Shown one piece after another: positions 44,076 through 52,107 of a DNA stretch of 64,000 bases. The translations under genes and the position numbers were made by a program. Within the stretch, counting starts at the first letter, position 1. Every line of letters begins with the position of its first letter. Source of the stretch: Candidatus Tanganyikabacteria bacterium (GTDB lineage Bacteria > Cyanobacteriota > Sericytochromatia > S15B-MN24 > VGJW01); the NCBI GenBank assembly GCA_016867265.1, contig VGJW01000001.1, positions 157,434-221,433 on the forward strand, read 5' to 3'. The notes under the pieces were generated by a model. That model had not been told where the DNA came from and did no database searches. It saw only the letters and a list, made by a program, of their open reading frames with translations.

Positions 44076-44090
44076 CCGTGTTATACACGG
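44076..44090. promoter_or_regulatory. Palindrome with -10 box between divergent genes
   Basis: CCGTGT-TAT-ACACGG is a perfect 6-3-6 inverted repeat. On the minus strand it contains TATAAC (44085-44080), a -10-like hexamer 8 nt before the ATG of the TPR gene at 44071. On the plus strand it lies 50 bp before ATG 44140. It could be an operator controlling both genes. Confidence 0.4.
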
Positions 44091-44139
44091 ATGGCACCCT
44101 TCCCATCCTGCGCGGCGGCCGGGCAAGCATGGAGAAACG

Positions 44140-46203
44140 ATGGCGGCAGAGGCCCTTCCCTTGGTGCGCTGGCTCGAGTTGGCCGAGCGTCTGGGCGGGC
44201 GGCTGGCGTTCCGTACCCCGATGGACCAGTGGCGGACCGGAGAGAGCGGGCTGGAGGTCCTTGCCCCCGAGGGTGCCTGGCTGCCCGTGCCCGGGACGTG
44301 GGTAGGCCGGGCGGGCGCCGAGGGTCCGGAGCCGGGGTGGTCAAAGGTGCCGATGGCGGGTCGTCCGTGGCTGGTCCTTGCGCCTGAGCAGGAACAGCCT
44401 GCAGGTTGGCCCGATGGGCTTGGTCTGTCCCTTGCCCGTTGCCATGACCTGTTGGGCCGTCCGGGAGGCGGCAGGGCGTGGCCGGAGGACCCGGCGCGTG
44501 CCGTCCGCCGGGGTGAGCTTGATGCTGATGCGTGGCTCGAGGCATGGGGCATCCCGGCTGCCGCGATCCGGCCATGGCGTGGTCCCGCCTTGCGGCTTGG
44601 CGGCAGGTTGTTGTCCTCCGGCGTGGTGAGCCAACTCGAACTCAAGGCGGCCCTAGCCCGCCAGTTGACGGATGCGCGACCCCTTGGCCTGTTGCTCGGG
44701 CTGGCCGACGAAGCGGTTGCGCCCCACGTCCGGGCTCTGGGCCCGGTGCCCGCATGGCGCGATCCGCTCTTTCATCCGTGGCTGGTCCTGGCCTTATGGG
44801 GGTTGGCGTCGTGGGGCGAAGCCGCGCGGGCGTGGCATCAGGCGGGCTGGGCCGGTCTCGAGGCCGGTTGGACGGGCTTGCGCGTGCCCGACGCCCTGCG
44901 CGCCCGCGCTGCAGCCCATGTCCGTTGGCTGACGCATGAGGCTCCACCGGGCCCACGCCTCGGCACGTTGTTGGCTGCGCGGGGTACGGCGCCCGGCCTG
45001 CTCGCCGACGGGCTTGCGCGTCAGGTCGACCAGGCATCGCCCCTTGGTCATCTCTTGCTCTCGGTCGGTCACGTCGCTCCGGTCGAACTCGCTTCGGTCC
45101 TTGCCGAACAGCGGATGGAACGTCGTCTGGCCGCCTGGGACCGGGTGCCACCGCCGCCCCCCCCCTTGCGCCGACCCAGCCCGCCGCCAGCCGAGGAACC
45201 GCCGGCGGCTGCCTCTGTCTTGCGGCGCCCCCGACGGTCACGCTGGCTGCGCCTTGCTCCGGCTGTGGTGCTGCTGGCTGCCTTGGCGGCCTGGTTGTTC
45301 TTTCCTGCTACCCGGGACACCGCCCAACGGCGCCCGGGCGCCATCGCCGGCATGGCGCGATGGCTCGGCGGCGGAGGCACGCCTGCCCCGGCGGCGTCCG
45401 GTCGGCTGGATCGCCTCGAGGCCCTTGGCCAGGGCAGGGCCGTGGGACCCACTGGACTTACGGCCCGGTTCGAGGGACCCGAGACTGGTGTGCCGGCGGG
45501 TACCGTGCCTATGCAGCCGCTCCTTGGACGCGACGGGCCCGCTCCTGCGACCACCGACCCGGGAGTGGCGGTCGTGACCCCAAGGGAGGCCTACGGTGCC
45601 CGGCCCCTGCAACTCGGCCGGACGCCCGGCAGCGGGCAGCCGGCGGCGTCGCGGCTCGGGGGGGATGACGCGCGTGCCGTGCCCGAGATGCAGGCAGAGT
45701 CCGGTGCAAGGTTACCGATTCAGGCGCGAACCGAGGCAGCGCGGCGGGGGGCCGTAGAGGTCGAAGGCCGTCCGATCCCCCGGGACGGGAAGCAGGACAT
45801 GGCGTCATCCGGAACGATGAAGCGGACGGGAGAGTGGGTCTCGCAGCCGCTGGCCGACCATCGCCTGCAGCAGCCTACCGAGGCGCTTGCGCGGGGGGGC
45901 GACGCGCGTCGCGAGCCGGACCGTGGTGCGGAGGAGGGCGTCCGGACTGCGCAAGCCCGGTTCCGCGCAAGGCTGGGCCTGTCGGCCCTGGCCGACGGCG
46001 ACAGGGTGACGGCGCGCCAGGCCTTCGAGGAGGCCCTGCGTGATGACCCGGCCATGGCGATGGCGCATTGGCATCTTGGTGAACTGGCCTTGGACCGGGG
46101 CGACAGGGTGGAGGCCCGTCAGCGGTGGCAGGCATATTTGCGTCTGGCTCCGGAGGGAGATGAGGCCGGCAAGGCAAGGGACCGCATCAAGGCCTTGCGT
46201 TGA
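44140..46203 (+). CDS. Membrane protein with MshEN-like helical units and TPR tail
   Basis: A 687-residue protein starting MAAEALPLVRWLELAERLGG with GGAG 5 nt upstream of the ATG. Two segments recall the MshEN-type N-terminal domain of type IV pilus and secretion ATPases: LGGRLLSSGVVSQLELKAAL, and LGHLLLSVGHVAPVELASVL followed by AEQ. After a Pro-rich linker, one hydrophobic helix (WLRLAPAVVLLAALAAWLFF, about residue 375) anchors it. A long disordered region then leads to a TPR-like end (RLGLSALADGDRVTARQAFE, AMAHWHLGELALDRGDRVEA). With one membrane helix and helical repeats on both sides, it may be a scaffold or pilus-related factor. No pilus genes are adjacent. The family is unknown to me. 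Confidence 0.62.
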   Translation: MAAEALPLVRWLELAERLGGRLAFRTPMDQWRTGESGLEVLAPEGAWLPVPGTWVGRAGAEGPEPGWSKVPMAGRPWLVLAPEQEQPAGWPDGLGLSLARCHDLLGRPGGGRAWPEDPARAVRRGELDADAWLEAWGIPAAAIRPWRGPALRLGGRLLSSGVVSQLELKAALARQLTDARPLGLLLGLADEAVAPHVRALGPVPAWRDPLFHPWLVLALWGLASWGEAARAWHQAGWAGLEAGWTGLRVPDALRARAAAHVRWLTHEAPPGPRLGTLLAARGTAPGLLADGLARQVDQASPLGHLLLSVGHVAPVELASVLAEQRMERRLAAWDRVPPPPPPLRRPSPPPAEEPPAAASVLRRPRRSRWLRLAPAVVLLAALAAWLFFPATRDTAQRRPGAIAGMARWLGGGGTPAPAASGRLDRLEALGQGRAVGPTGLTARFEGPETGVPAGTVPMQPLLGRDGPAPATTDPGVAVVTPREAYGARPLQLGRTPGSGQPAASRLGGDDARAVPEMQAESGARLPIQARTEAARRGAVEVEGRPIPRDGKQDMASSGTMKRTGEWVSQPLADHRLQQPTEALARGGDARREPDRGAEEGVRTAQARFRARLGLSALADGDRVTARQAFEEALRDDPAMAMAHWHLGELALDRGDRVEARQRWQAYLRLAPEGDEAGKARDRIKALR

Positions 46204-46338
46204 GGAGCGGCTTTGCGGGCCGGGGATGGGACGCAAGTTTGACGCTCGGGCGTGCGATAGGAGAAGCGGCCGATGACCCTGCAGGGGCCCGTCCGGCTTG
46301 AACGTCCGCACTGAGCCGGCTTCCGAGGACCCTGTCGC

Positions 46339-46710
46339 GTGATGCAACACGCGCATTCCGGTCATGACCACGTCCATGACGACGCCTGTGGCCACGTCGC
46401 CATCCGCCACGAGGGCCATATCGACTACCTGCACGACGGCCACTTGCACCGTGAGCATGACGGCCACTTCGACGAGTGCCTGATCGGGGTCGATGCCCGC
46501 AACCCTGCGGCTTGCACGCCGGCCCACTCGTGCCCGGGGCACGAGGCTGTCCACGTGCACGGCGAGGCTTGCGGCCATGAGACAGTTCCCCACGGCGACC
46601 ATACGGACTATCTGGTCTGCATCATCCCCATGGGGCGCACTGCGACGATCATGGGGCGCTTGTCCTCGCCTAGGCCGGGTCTCAGGCGAGGGCGTCCAGC
46701 GTCAGGATAA
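46339..46710 (+). pseudogene. His-rich zinc-binding protein with frameshifted C-terminus
   Basis: The frame starts MMQHAHSGHDHVHDDACGHV (GTG 46339 with GAGGA upstream; ATG 46342 possible). It carries two copies of the motif ACGHxxxxHxxHxDYL: DACGHVAIRHEGHIDYL and EACGHETVPHGDHTDYL. The first copy continues HDGHLHREHDGH. After the second, the frame reads VCIIPMGRTATIMGR, which is not protein-like. In the next frame the DNA reads LHHPHGAHCDDHGALVLA and stops at TAG 46671-46673, just before the convergent DUF1826 gene. About 10 nt (matching D-G-H codons plus one base) seem to be missing near 46616. It sits in a zinc locus, consistent with zinc binding. The break may be real or a sequencing error. 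Confidence 0.65.
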
Positions 46711-47311
46711 CGCGAGGCGCATCCGGCGTGGCACTCGGGGAGCGATGGACCGCACCCCGGCCATTCTGGCCCGGCCAAGCTTCTCCCTTGAGCAGGACGA
46801 CATCGCCCGGCTTGGCCCGCAATAGACTTCCGCCGGGTTTCATGCCACCGTCCCTGCCAGCGTCCGCCCCGGGGTGGCCGAGTAGGTCCCGGAGGACATC
46901 TTTTTCGTCGAGCCATTCCGTGCCGAGCCCGGCGTAGGTTCGTACCAGCCGGAGCGTGACGCGGTCTACGTGGAAGCGCGGACACATCGCGGACGTCGCC
47001 CGTTCGAGGCGGACGCCAATGGCCGGGCAACCGGTCAGGTCGTGCAGCAGTTCGAGCCACTGGTCAAGATCACGTCCCAGAGCGGGCCATTCGGCGAGGA
47101 CTCGCGGGGCCTCGATCGTCCGATTGCCCCACTCCACGACGTCCATAGTGGCGCAGCCCGGCCGGTCTCTGATCGCCAGTGCCTCGGCTACAATGGCTTC
47201 GGTCAAGGGAGCCGGCACGACCACGACGTTGATGTCCGCCCGGAAGACGGCCACGGCTGCCGCAACGTCCGAAACGCGCCGCCACGATGGCTGCGTCAGC
47301 ACGGGCGTCAC
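46682..47311 (-). CDS. DUF1826 family protein
   Basis: A 209-residue protein. The diagnostic stretch [20 protein letters not shown] followed by YAGLGTEWL, and a C-terminal [18 protein letters not shown], match DUF1826, a family with 2-oxoglutarate-oxygenase-like beta structure and unknown activity that is often encoded beside COG0523 GTPases. GTG 47311 overlaps the stop of the GTPase gene (GTGA), so it is translationally coupled. Conserved His in CPRFHVD and Cys suggest metal binding. Given the neighbours, a zinc-limitation role is likely. Confidence 0.82.
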   Translation of the reverse strand: MTPVLTQPSWRRVSDVAAAVAVFRADINVVVVPAPLTEAIVAEALAIRDRPGCATMDVVEWGNRTIEAPRVLAEWPALGRDLDQWLELLHDLTGCPAIGVRLERATSAMCPRFHVDRVTLRLVRTYAGLGTEWLDEKDVLRDLLGHPGADAGRDGGMKPGGSLLRAKPGDVVLLKGEAWPGQNGRGAVHRSPSATPDAPRVILTLDALA

Positions 47312-48543
47312 ACCTCATCCTCGACGCCTGCCGAATCGGGCATCCACGGCGGCAGGTCATCGGCCCATGTCGCCCAAGTGTCTGGTCCCAGGGCGAGCTC
47401 TGCGTCATCGAGCAGCGCCGCCTCCAGCCGGCTGATCATGTCCGCTTCGTTCATATCGCAGCCGATGAAGACCAGCTCCTGCCGGCGGTCACCCCATGGC
47501 TCTGCCCAGGCCTTGGCGATGTATTCCCGGATGTCCGGCGCTTCTGGCCACTCCTCGGCAGGCGTGGCTGCAAACCACGTGCCGGCAGCAGAGCAGTTGG
47601 CCGTTCCTCCTGCCTGCGACCACAGGCCTGTCGTGTCCATGCGACTGGCGATCCAGAGAAAGCCTTTGGACCTCAAGACATCTCCCCAGAATGCCGCATC
47701 TTCGAAGATGACTTGCAGGCGGGCGGGATGAAACGGTCGACGGGCTTGCCAGGCAAAGCTCGAGATACCGTACTCGGCCGTTTCGGGCATCTCTTCACCG
47801 CGCATGACCTTGAGCCAGCCGGGTGCCGCGGCGGCCCGTTCCATGCTGAACCTGCCCGTGTCGAGCACGAGCCCCAAGGCCACCTGGCCGTGTTCCATCC
47901 ACGATATGTGCGCGTCAGGGTTCAACTGGCGCAGCAGGGATTCCAGTCGTGATGCGTCTTCGTCGCCGATGCAGTCCCGCTTGCTTATCAACAATACGTC
48001 TGCAAACTCGACCTGCTCGACAAGCAGGTCCGTCACGGTCCGTTCATCGCTTTCATCGAGGGCCAAGCGCCGCTCGAGAAGGCTTTCGGCTGCCTGCCAG
48101 TCCTCGAGGAAGCGCGTCGCGTCCACCACCGTCACCATGGTGTCGAGGCGGGCAATCTCGGCAAGCGAAACCCCGGAATCATCCGTGAAGGTAAAGGTCT
48201 CTGCCACAGGCATCGGTTCGGAGATGCCCGTGGACTCGATGACCAGCGCATCGTACCTGCCCTCCCGCGCCAATGCCGCCACCTCGATCAGCAGGTCTTC
48301 ACGCAAGGTGCAGCAGATACAGCCATTCGACATCTCGACGAGCCGTTCCTCGGTTCGCGAGAGATGGCTCTCACCCCGCGCGACAAGGGCCGCATCGATA
48401 TTGATCTCGCTCATGTCATTCACGATGACGGCGATTCGGCGACCTTCCCGATTGGTTAGGATGTGGTTGAGCAGGGTGGTTTTGCCTGCGCCCAAGAAGC
48501 CGGAGAGAACCGTGACGGGCAGGCGAGCATCGCTAATATTCAT
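47308..48543 (-). CDS. COG0523 (CobW/ZigA-type) zinc metallochaperone GTPase
   Basis: A 411-residue G3E-family GTPase that inserts or trafficks metals, usually zinc. Walker A is [12 protein letters not shown], the metal motif is [13 protein letters not shown] (CxCC), Walker B/switch is [10 protein letters not shown], and the base-specificity motif is [12 protein letters not shown]. The C-terminal CobW domain includes [20 protein letters not shown], typical of the YciC/ZigA subgroup induced by zinc starvation. It is upstream of and overlaps DUF1826 and is divergent from rpsT. A palindromic Fur/Zur-like site covers its promoter. No clear ribosome binding site precedes ATG 48543. Confidence 0.9.
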   Translation of the reverse strand: MNISDARLPVTVLSGFLGAGKTTLLNHILTNREGRRIAVIVNDMSEINIDAALVARGESHLSRTEERLVEMSNGCICCTLREDLLIEVAALAREGRYDALVIESTGISEPMPVAETFTFTDDSGVSLAEIARLDTMVTVVDATRFLEDWQAAESLLERRLALDESDERTVTDLLVEQVEFADVLLISKRDCIGDEDASRLESLLRQLNPDAHISWMEHGQVALGLVLDTGRFSMERAAAAPGWLKVMRGEEMPETAEYGISSFAWQARRPFHPARLQVIFEDAAFWGDVLRSKGFLWIASRMDTTGLWSQAGGTANCSAAGTWFAATPAEEWPEAPDIREYIAKAWAEPWGDRRQELVFIGCDMNEADMISRLEAALLDDAELALGPDTWATWADDLPPWMPDSAGVEDEV

Positions 48544-48549
48544 GTCGGA

Positions 48550-48571
48550 TACAATTGTAATAATATTGCGA
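48550..48571. promoter_or_regulatory. Fur/Zur-like palindrome at the zinc GTPase promoter
   Basis: TTGTAAT-AAT-ATTGCGA (48555-48571) is an imperfect 7-3-7 inverted repeat of the TAAT/ATTA type recognised by Fur-family repressors. It overlaps a perfect TACAATTGTA (48550-48559). On the minus strand TACAAT (48559-48554) is a good -10, 10 nt before the ATG, so a bound repressor would block transcription. Confidence 0.55.
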
Positions 48572-48700
48572 TATTGTCCAGAGGTGTCGCGCCTGGTACG
48601 GGGAGCCGACCGAGCAAGGAGGCCGGGACTTGCGACCCGCTTGGCTGTCTGGTAATGTTTTGTTTAGGTTCTACTTTTTATTTTCATTGAGGAGTTTCCC

Positions 48701-48973
48701 TTGGCCAAGCGGACCAAGTCGGCCATCAAGCGGGCCGAGACTGCCGAACGCAACCGCAAGCGCAACGTCGCCGTGAAGTCCGAGGTGAAGACCCGCTTCC
48801 GGAAGGTCCGTGAGCAGGTTCTCGACAATTCGTCGGGTCCGGTTTCCGAGCAGCTGGTTCGGGAAGCCGTCAGCACCATCGATGTGGCCGTCCGCAAGGG
48901 CGTGATGCATCCGAACACGGCTGCGCGCCGCAAGTCGCGCCTGATGAAGCTCATCAATCAGAACGCCCGCTAA
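48701..48973 (+). CDS. rpsT: 30S ribosomal protein S20
   Basis: A 90-residue basic ribosomal protein binding 16S rRNA. It starts at TTG 48701 with GAGGAG 6 nt upstream: MAKRTKSAIKRAETAERNRK, then VKSEVKTRFRKVREQVLD and DVAVRKGVMHPNTAARRKSR, ending LMKLINQNAR. These are S20 signatures and the length is standard. It is divergent from the zinc GTPase and monocistronic, with a hairpin about 40 bp downstream. Confidence 0.96.
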   Translation: MAKRTKSAIKRAETAERNRKRNVAVKSEVKTRFRKVREQVLDNSSGPVSEQLVREAVSTIDVAVRKGVMHPNTAARRKSRLMKLINQNAR

Positions 48974-49016
48974 GACTTATTTTAACGGATTTTTGTCCGG
49001 GCGTTTACCTGATCGG

Positions 49017-49070
49017 GGCCCCCCGAGGCGATAAGTTCCCCAGCAATGGGGTCCGAAGCCCCGGGGGGTC
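49017..49070 (+). promoter_or_regulatory. Structured RNA leader or terminator before the lipoprotein
   Basis: An outer stem 49017-49029 pairs with 49058-49070 (11 Watson-Crick pairs, one G-U, one A-C mismatch). An inner CCCC (49038-49041) / GGGG (49048-49051) stem with loop AGCAAT sits above it. Between them is an asymmetric internal loop (GATAAGTT / TCCGAA). The 3' strand holds a G-run that could act as the ribosome binding site for ATG 49075, so folding would hide it. I could not match it to a riboswitch class I remember. It could also terminate rpsT transcription. Confidence 0.5.
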
Positions 49071-49074
49071 TTTG

Positions 49075-49917
49075 ATGTTTTCTGCCCGTGGATGGCATCG
49101 CGGTCTTGCAGGCGTCCTGCTTCTGGCGTTGGTTGGCTGCGGCCAGGCCGCGCCGCAGACCTCGCTTGCGCGGGTCTCTGCGACCCAGGCGGGCATCCAG
49201 CCCGCTTTCTGGACGCGTGACGCCGAGGTCGGGCCCGAGACCAACATGGAAGTGCTCAACCTCCAGACCGATCTCGATGAGGTCGATGAGGCTGACCTGA
49301 ATGATCTGGCCGTCGAACAGGGCGAGGTCCTGACCCCGGAGGCGACGTCATCCGAGCCACAGGGCCGACGGATGACGCGCGTAGGCTTCATCCGTTCCAA
49401 CGAGGACGGTCGCTACTTCCTGCAGATCCGCAAGGGTTCCTTGTGGTGGAAGAAAGAAGTGGCCCTTCCCTTGGCACCCCGTGACGAGCAGGGCCGCCTG
49501 GCGCTTGCCGAGCGCCTCAATCGCAAGGTCGTCGTCCGCGGGCGTCTTCAGGGAGAGAGCTTGCTGACGACCTGCGTCGTGCGCCTTCCTGACTTCGGCG
49601 CCATCTGGGACCTGTTGTCCAAGGGACGTCTGGCGGGCAAGGTCTACGATGCCCGGACCATGGTGGCCCTGCCGCTGGCCGAGATCACCGTGCGGTCGTT
49701 CGGCAATGGCCGCCTCTGGCGTGCCCGGGCCGACCGCGCGGGCCAGTTCAGGGTCGGACGTCTGGAAGCAGGGTCGTACGAAGTCACGGCGCGAAGCGCG
49801 GACTACCGCATCGGCCTGCGGGACAAGGTCACCATCAAGCGCAGGGATACGGCGCAGGTCCTGCTTGGCCTCGCCCCGGAGATTTCCGTGCCGCAGGTCT
49901 CGCCTGTTCTTCAGTAG
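49075..49917 (+). CDS. Lipoprotein with carboxypeptidase-regulatory-like domain
   Basis: A 280-residue protein. ATG 49075 gives MFSARGWHRGLAGVLLLALV with a VGC lipobox; TTG 49072 is an alternative. An acidic linker (NLQTDLDEVDEADLNDLAVE) follows. A beta-rich middle includes DGRYFLQIRKGSLWWKKEVA and KVVVRGRLQGESLLTTCVVR. The C-terminal 90 residues are a carboxypeptidase-regulatory-like fold (GRLAGKVYDARTMVALPLAE, AGQFRVGRLEAGSYEVTARS). This module also occurs in the other lipoproteins of the window. The function is unknown. A strong terminator follows. Confidence 0.72.
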   Translation: MFSARGWHRGLAGVLLLALVGCGQAAPQTSLARVSATQAGIQPAFWTRDAEVGPETNMEVLNLQTDLDEVDEADLNDLAVEQGEVLTPEATSSEPQGRRMTRVGFIRSNEDGRYFLQIRKGSLWWKKEVALPLAPRDEQGRLALAERLNRKVVVRGRLQGESLLTTCVVRLPDFGAIWDLLSKGRLAGKVYDARTMVALPLAEITVRSFGNGRLWRARADRAGQFRVGRLEAGSYEVTARSADYRIGLRDKVTIKRRDTAQVLLGLAPEISVPQVSPVLQ

Positions 49918-49928
49918 CGGGATTACGA

Positions 49929-49965
49929 CTGGGGCGGTCGGCACGGCCGATCGCCCCAGCTTTTC
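49929..49965 (+). terminator. Rho-independent terminator
   Basis: CTGGGGCGGTCGGC and GCCGATCGCCCCAG form a 14-bp stem (one G-U pair) with an ACG loop, then CTTTTCCTTT. It separates the lipoprotein from the serine dehydratase genes. Confidence 0.88.
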
Positions 49966-49990
49966 CTTTGGGCGGCCCTCAGGCCTTATC

Positions 49991-50677
49991 ATGGGCGGCA
50001 TGGCACCCTACGACAGCGTGTTCTCGATCATCGGCCCCATCATGGTGGGGCCAAGCAGCTCCCATACCGCAGGGGCGGCCCGCCTCGGCGGCTTGGCACG
50101 CGCGCTCCTCGGTGGAACGCCGGTCGAGGCCGAACTGGACCTTCACGGTTCCTTTGCGGAGACCGGAGCCGGCCATGGCACGGACCGTGCGCTGGTTGCC
50201 GGCTTGCTGGGCTTCTCGTCAGGGGACGATCGCCTGAAGGATGCCTTCGAGCACGCCCGCGAAGCCGGAATTGTCTGGAAGTTCGGAACGGTCAACCTCG
50301 GACCGGATGTCCATCCGTGCTCCGTGCGCTTCGTGCTGCGCGCCGCCGATGGCGAGGCGCTCGAGATGGTGGGCAGTTCGCTTGGCGGGGGGGCCGTCCG
50401 CATTACCTCCATCCAAGGCTATGACGTCGATATCTCCGGCGATTACCCCACGCTCGTGACCGTGCACGAGGATCGCCCCGGCCTGGTGCAGGAGGTGAGT
50501 GCGCTACTGAGCCGGTATGCCGTCAACATCGCCTTCATGCGCGTGGCCCGGCACCACCGCGGCGCCCACGCCTTCATGACGCTCGAAGCGGACCACGACC
50601 TGCCGCCAGAGCTGGTCACGGCGACACGGGCCATACCGGGGATGGTGTCGGCCCGCGCCCTGCCCCGGCTGGCCTGA
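49991..50677 (+). CDS. sdaAB: L-serine dehydratase, beta subunit
   Basis: One subunit of the Fe-S L-serine ammonia-lyase that deaminates L-serine to pyruvate and ammonia. The 228-residue frame contains VFSIIGPIMVGPSSSHTAGA, an ELDLHGSFAETGAGHGTDRA stretch and a C-terminal ACT domain (TLVTVHEDRPGLVQEVSALL, AFMTLEADHDLPPEL), typical of SdaAB. I chose ATG 49991 because AGG sits 7 nt upstream; ATG 50000 (MAPYDSVF) is equally possible. It is 13 bp before the alpha subunit, as in Firmicutes. Confidence 0.92.
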   Translation: MGGMAPYDSVFSIIGPIMVGPSSSHTAGAARLGGLARALLGGTPVEAELDLHGSFAETGAGHGTDRALVAGLLGFSSGDDRLKDAFEHAREAGIVWKFGTVNLGPDVHPCSVRFVLRAADGEALEMVGSSLGGGAVRITSIQGYDVDISGDYPTLVTVHEDRPGLVQEVSALLSRYAVNIAFMRVARHHRGAHAFMTLEADHDLPPELVTATRAIPGMVSARALPRLA

Positions 50678-50690
50678 AGGAGGTCCCCAC

Positions 50691-51584
50691 GTGAACAAGA
50701 CCTATCGGTTCGACACGATGGCCGACCTGGTGGCCTTGGCCGAGGCCGAGGACATCAGCCTGGGCGAGGTCGCGCTTCGTCACGAGGTGGCCCTCGGGCA
50801 ACTCGATCGAGACGAGGTACTCGCCGCCATGAGGACCCGCTGGGCCACCATGAAGCAGTCCATGGAAGTGGGGCTGGCAGCTCCCCAGAAAACCATGGGC
50901 GGGTTGTCCCACGGTGCCGGCCAGATGATGGCCGGGCACCGGCCTGTCCTTTCGGATGCCATTGCCACGGGTGTCATGGCGCGGGCCCTTGCGGTCAACG
51001 AATGCTCCGCGGCCATGCGTCGCATCGTTGCCGCGCCCACCGCCGGCTCGAGCGGCATTCTGCCTGCCTCGCTTTGGGGTGCCCAGCAGCGTCTGGGGTG
51101 TGAGGACGAGGCGGTCGTGATGGCCCTGCTCGCCGCAGCCGCCTTGGGGATGGTCATGGCCAACCGGGCGACCATTTCCGGTGCACAGGGTGGCTGCATG
51201 GCCGAAGTTGGCGTCTCGGCGGCCATGGCGGCCGGGGCGATGGCCGAGATGGCCGGCGCACCGCCCGATGTCGCCGTCCACGCCATGGCGCTTGCCCTGA
51301 AGAACACGCTTGGCCTGGTCTGCGATCCGATTGGCGGCTACGTCGAGGTACCCTGCATCAAGCGAAACGCGATTTTCGCGATTCACGCCACGACCGCCGC
51401 AGAAATGGCCTTGGCCGGCATACGCAGCTTTGTTCCTGCGGACCAGGTCATTGCCGCGATGAAGGAAATCGGGGATGCCATGCCCAAGAAGCTCAAGGAA
51501 ACCTCCCAAGGCGGTTTGGCGACGACGCTCATCGGTCTCGAGGTGATGGCAAGACGCCCGCGGGTCGACCATGTCCAGGGATGA
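50691..51584 (+). CDS. sdaAA: L-serine dehydratase, alpha subunit
   Basis: The catalytic subunit holding the [4Fe-4S] cluster, 297 residues. GTG 50691 follows GAAGGAGGT with good spacing. Motifs are APTAGSSGILPASLW, ATISGAQGGCMAEVGVSAAM, LALKNTLGLVCDPIGGYVEV and VPCIKRNAIFAIHA. The Cys residues in GGCMAEVG, LVCDPIGG and VPCIKRN are the cluster ligands of the family. The terminal KKLKETSQGGLATT is also typical. With sdaAB it forms a complete two-subunit enzyme; its 3' end overlaps the next TPR gene by 14 bp. Confidence 0.95.
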   Translation: MNKTYRFDTMADLVALAEAEDISLGEVALRHEVALGQLDRDEVLAAMRTRWATMKQSMEVGLAAPQKTMGGLSHGAGQMMAGHRPVLSDAIATGVMARALAVNECSAAMRRIVAAPTAGSSGILPASLWGAQQRLGCEDEAVVMALLAAAALGMVMANRATISGAQGGCMAEVGVSAAMAAGAMAEMAGAPPDVAVHAMALALKNTLGLVCDPIGGYVEVPCIKRNAIFAIHATTAAEMALAGIRSFVPADQVIAAMKEIGDAMPKKLKETSQGGLATTLIGLEVMARRPRVDHVQG

Positions 51585-52107
51585 GGATGGCCCAAACCTG
51601 TCGTTGCTGGACTGGCCGTGGCCGGTCCGGGTCGAACGGGTCTGGCGCACGCCGTGGAAGAAGGTCCACGTACCCGAATCCGTTTGCCACGGCCGCTTCG
51701 ATGAGGCGTGGTCACTTGCTGCCGCGGGTACGACGCTTGCGGCCCGGGACCTGACGATGGACCTGCTCCAGACCGCGCCGGAGCTCGCGCCGGCCTGGAA
51801 TCTGCTGGGCGTCCTGCATCTGGACCTGGGTGAGGCGGATCAAGCCGTCGCGGCCTTTTCGGTCCTTGTCGACCTCGCAGGCCGGGACATCCGGCCCCAC
51901 AACAATATTGCCGTCAGCCACCACCGTAGTGGTCGCCGGGAGTGGGCTGAGGCGGCGCTGCGTCGTGCCCTGCTGCTTGAGCCTGATCATCCCGTGCTGG
52001 TGGCCAATCTGATGGCATTGCTCGGGGAGGAGGGGATGGGGGGGCTGGCGCCAGATCGGCGCCATCGTCAGGACCTTGCCCGCCGTTACCTGAGCCGGCC
52101 GCACTGA
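51571..52107 (+). CDS. Small TPR protein
   Basis: A 178-residue cytosolic protein. After a Trp-rich N-terminus (LSLLDWPWPVRVERVWRTPW) it has about three TPR-like units: PAWNLLGVLHLDLGEADQAV, IRPHNNIAVSHHRSGRREWA and EAALRRALLLEPDHPVLVAN. It overlaps the sdaAA stop by 14 bp and is probably co-translated. Its last 194 bp overlap the antisense 3' extension of the deacetylase gene. The function is unknown. Confidence 0.68.
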   Translation: MSRDEDGPNLSLLDWPWPVRVERVWRTPWKKVHVPESVCHGRFDEAWSLAAAGTTLAARDLTMDLLQTAPELAPAWNLLGVLHLDLGEADQAVAAFSVLVDLAGRDIRPHNNIAVSHHRSGRREWAEAALRRALLLEPDHPVLVANLMALLGEEGMGGLAPDRRHRQDLARRYLSRPH

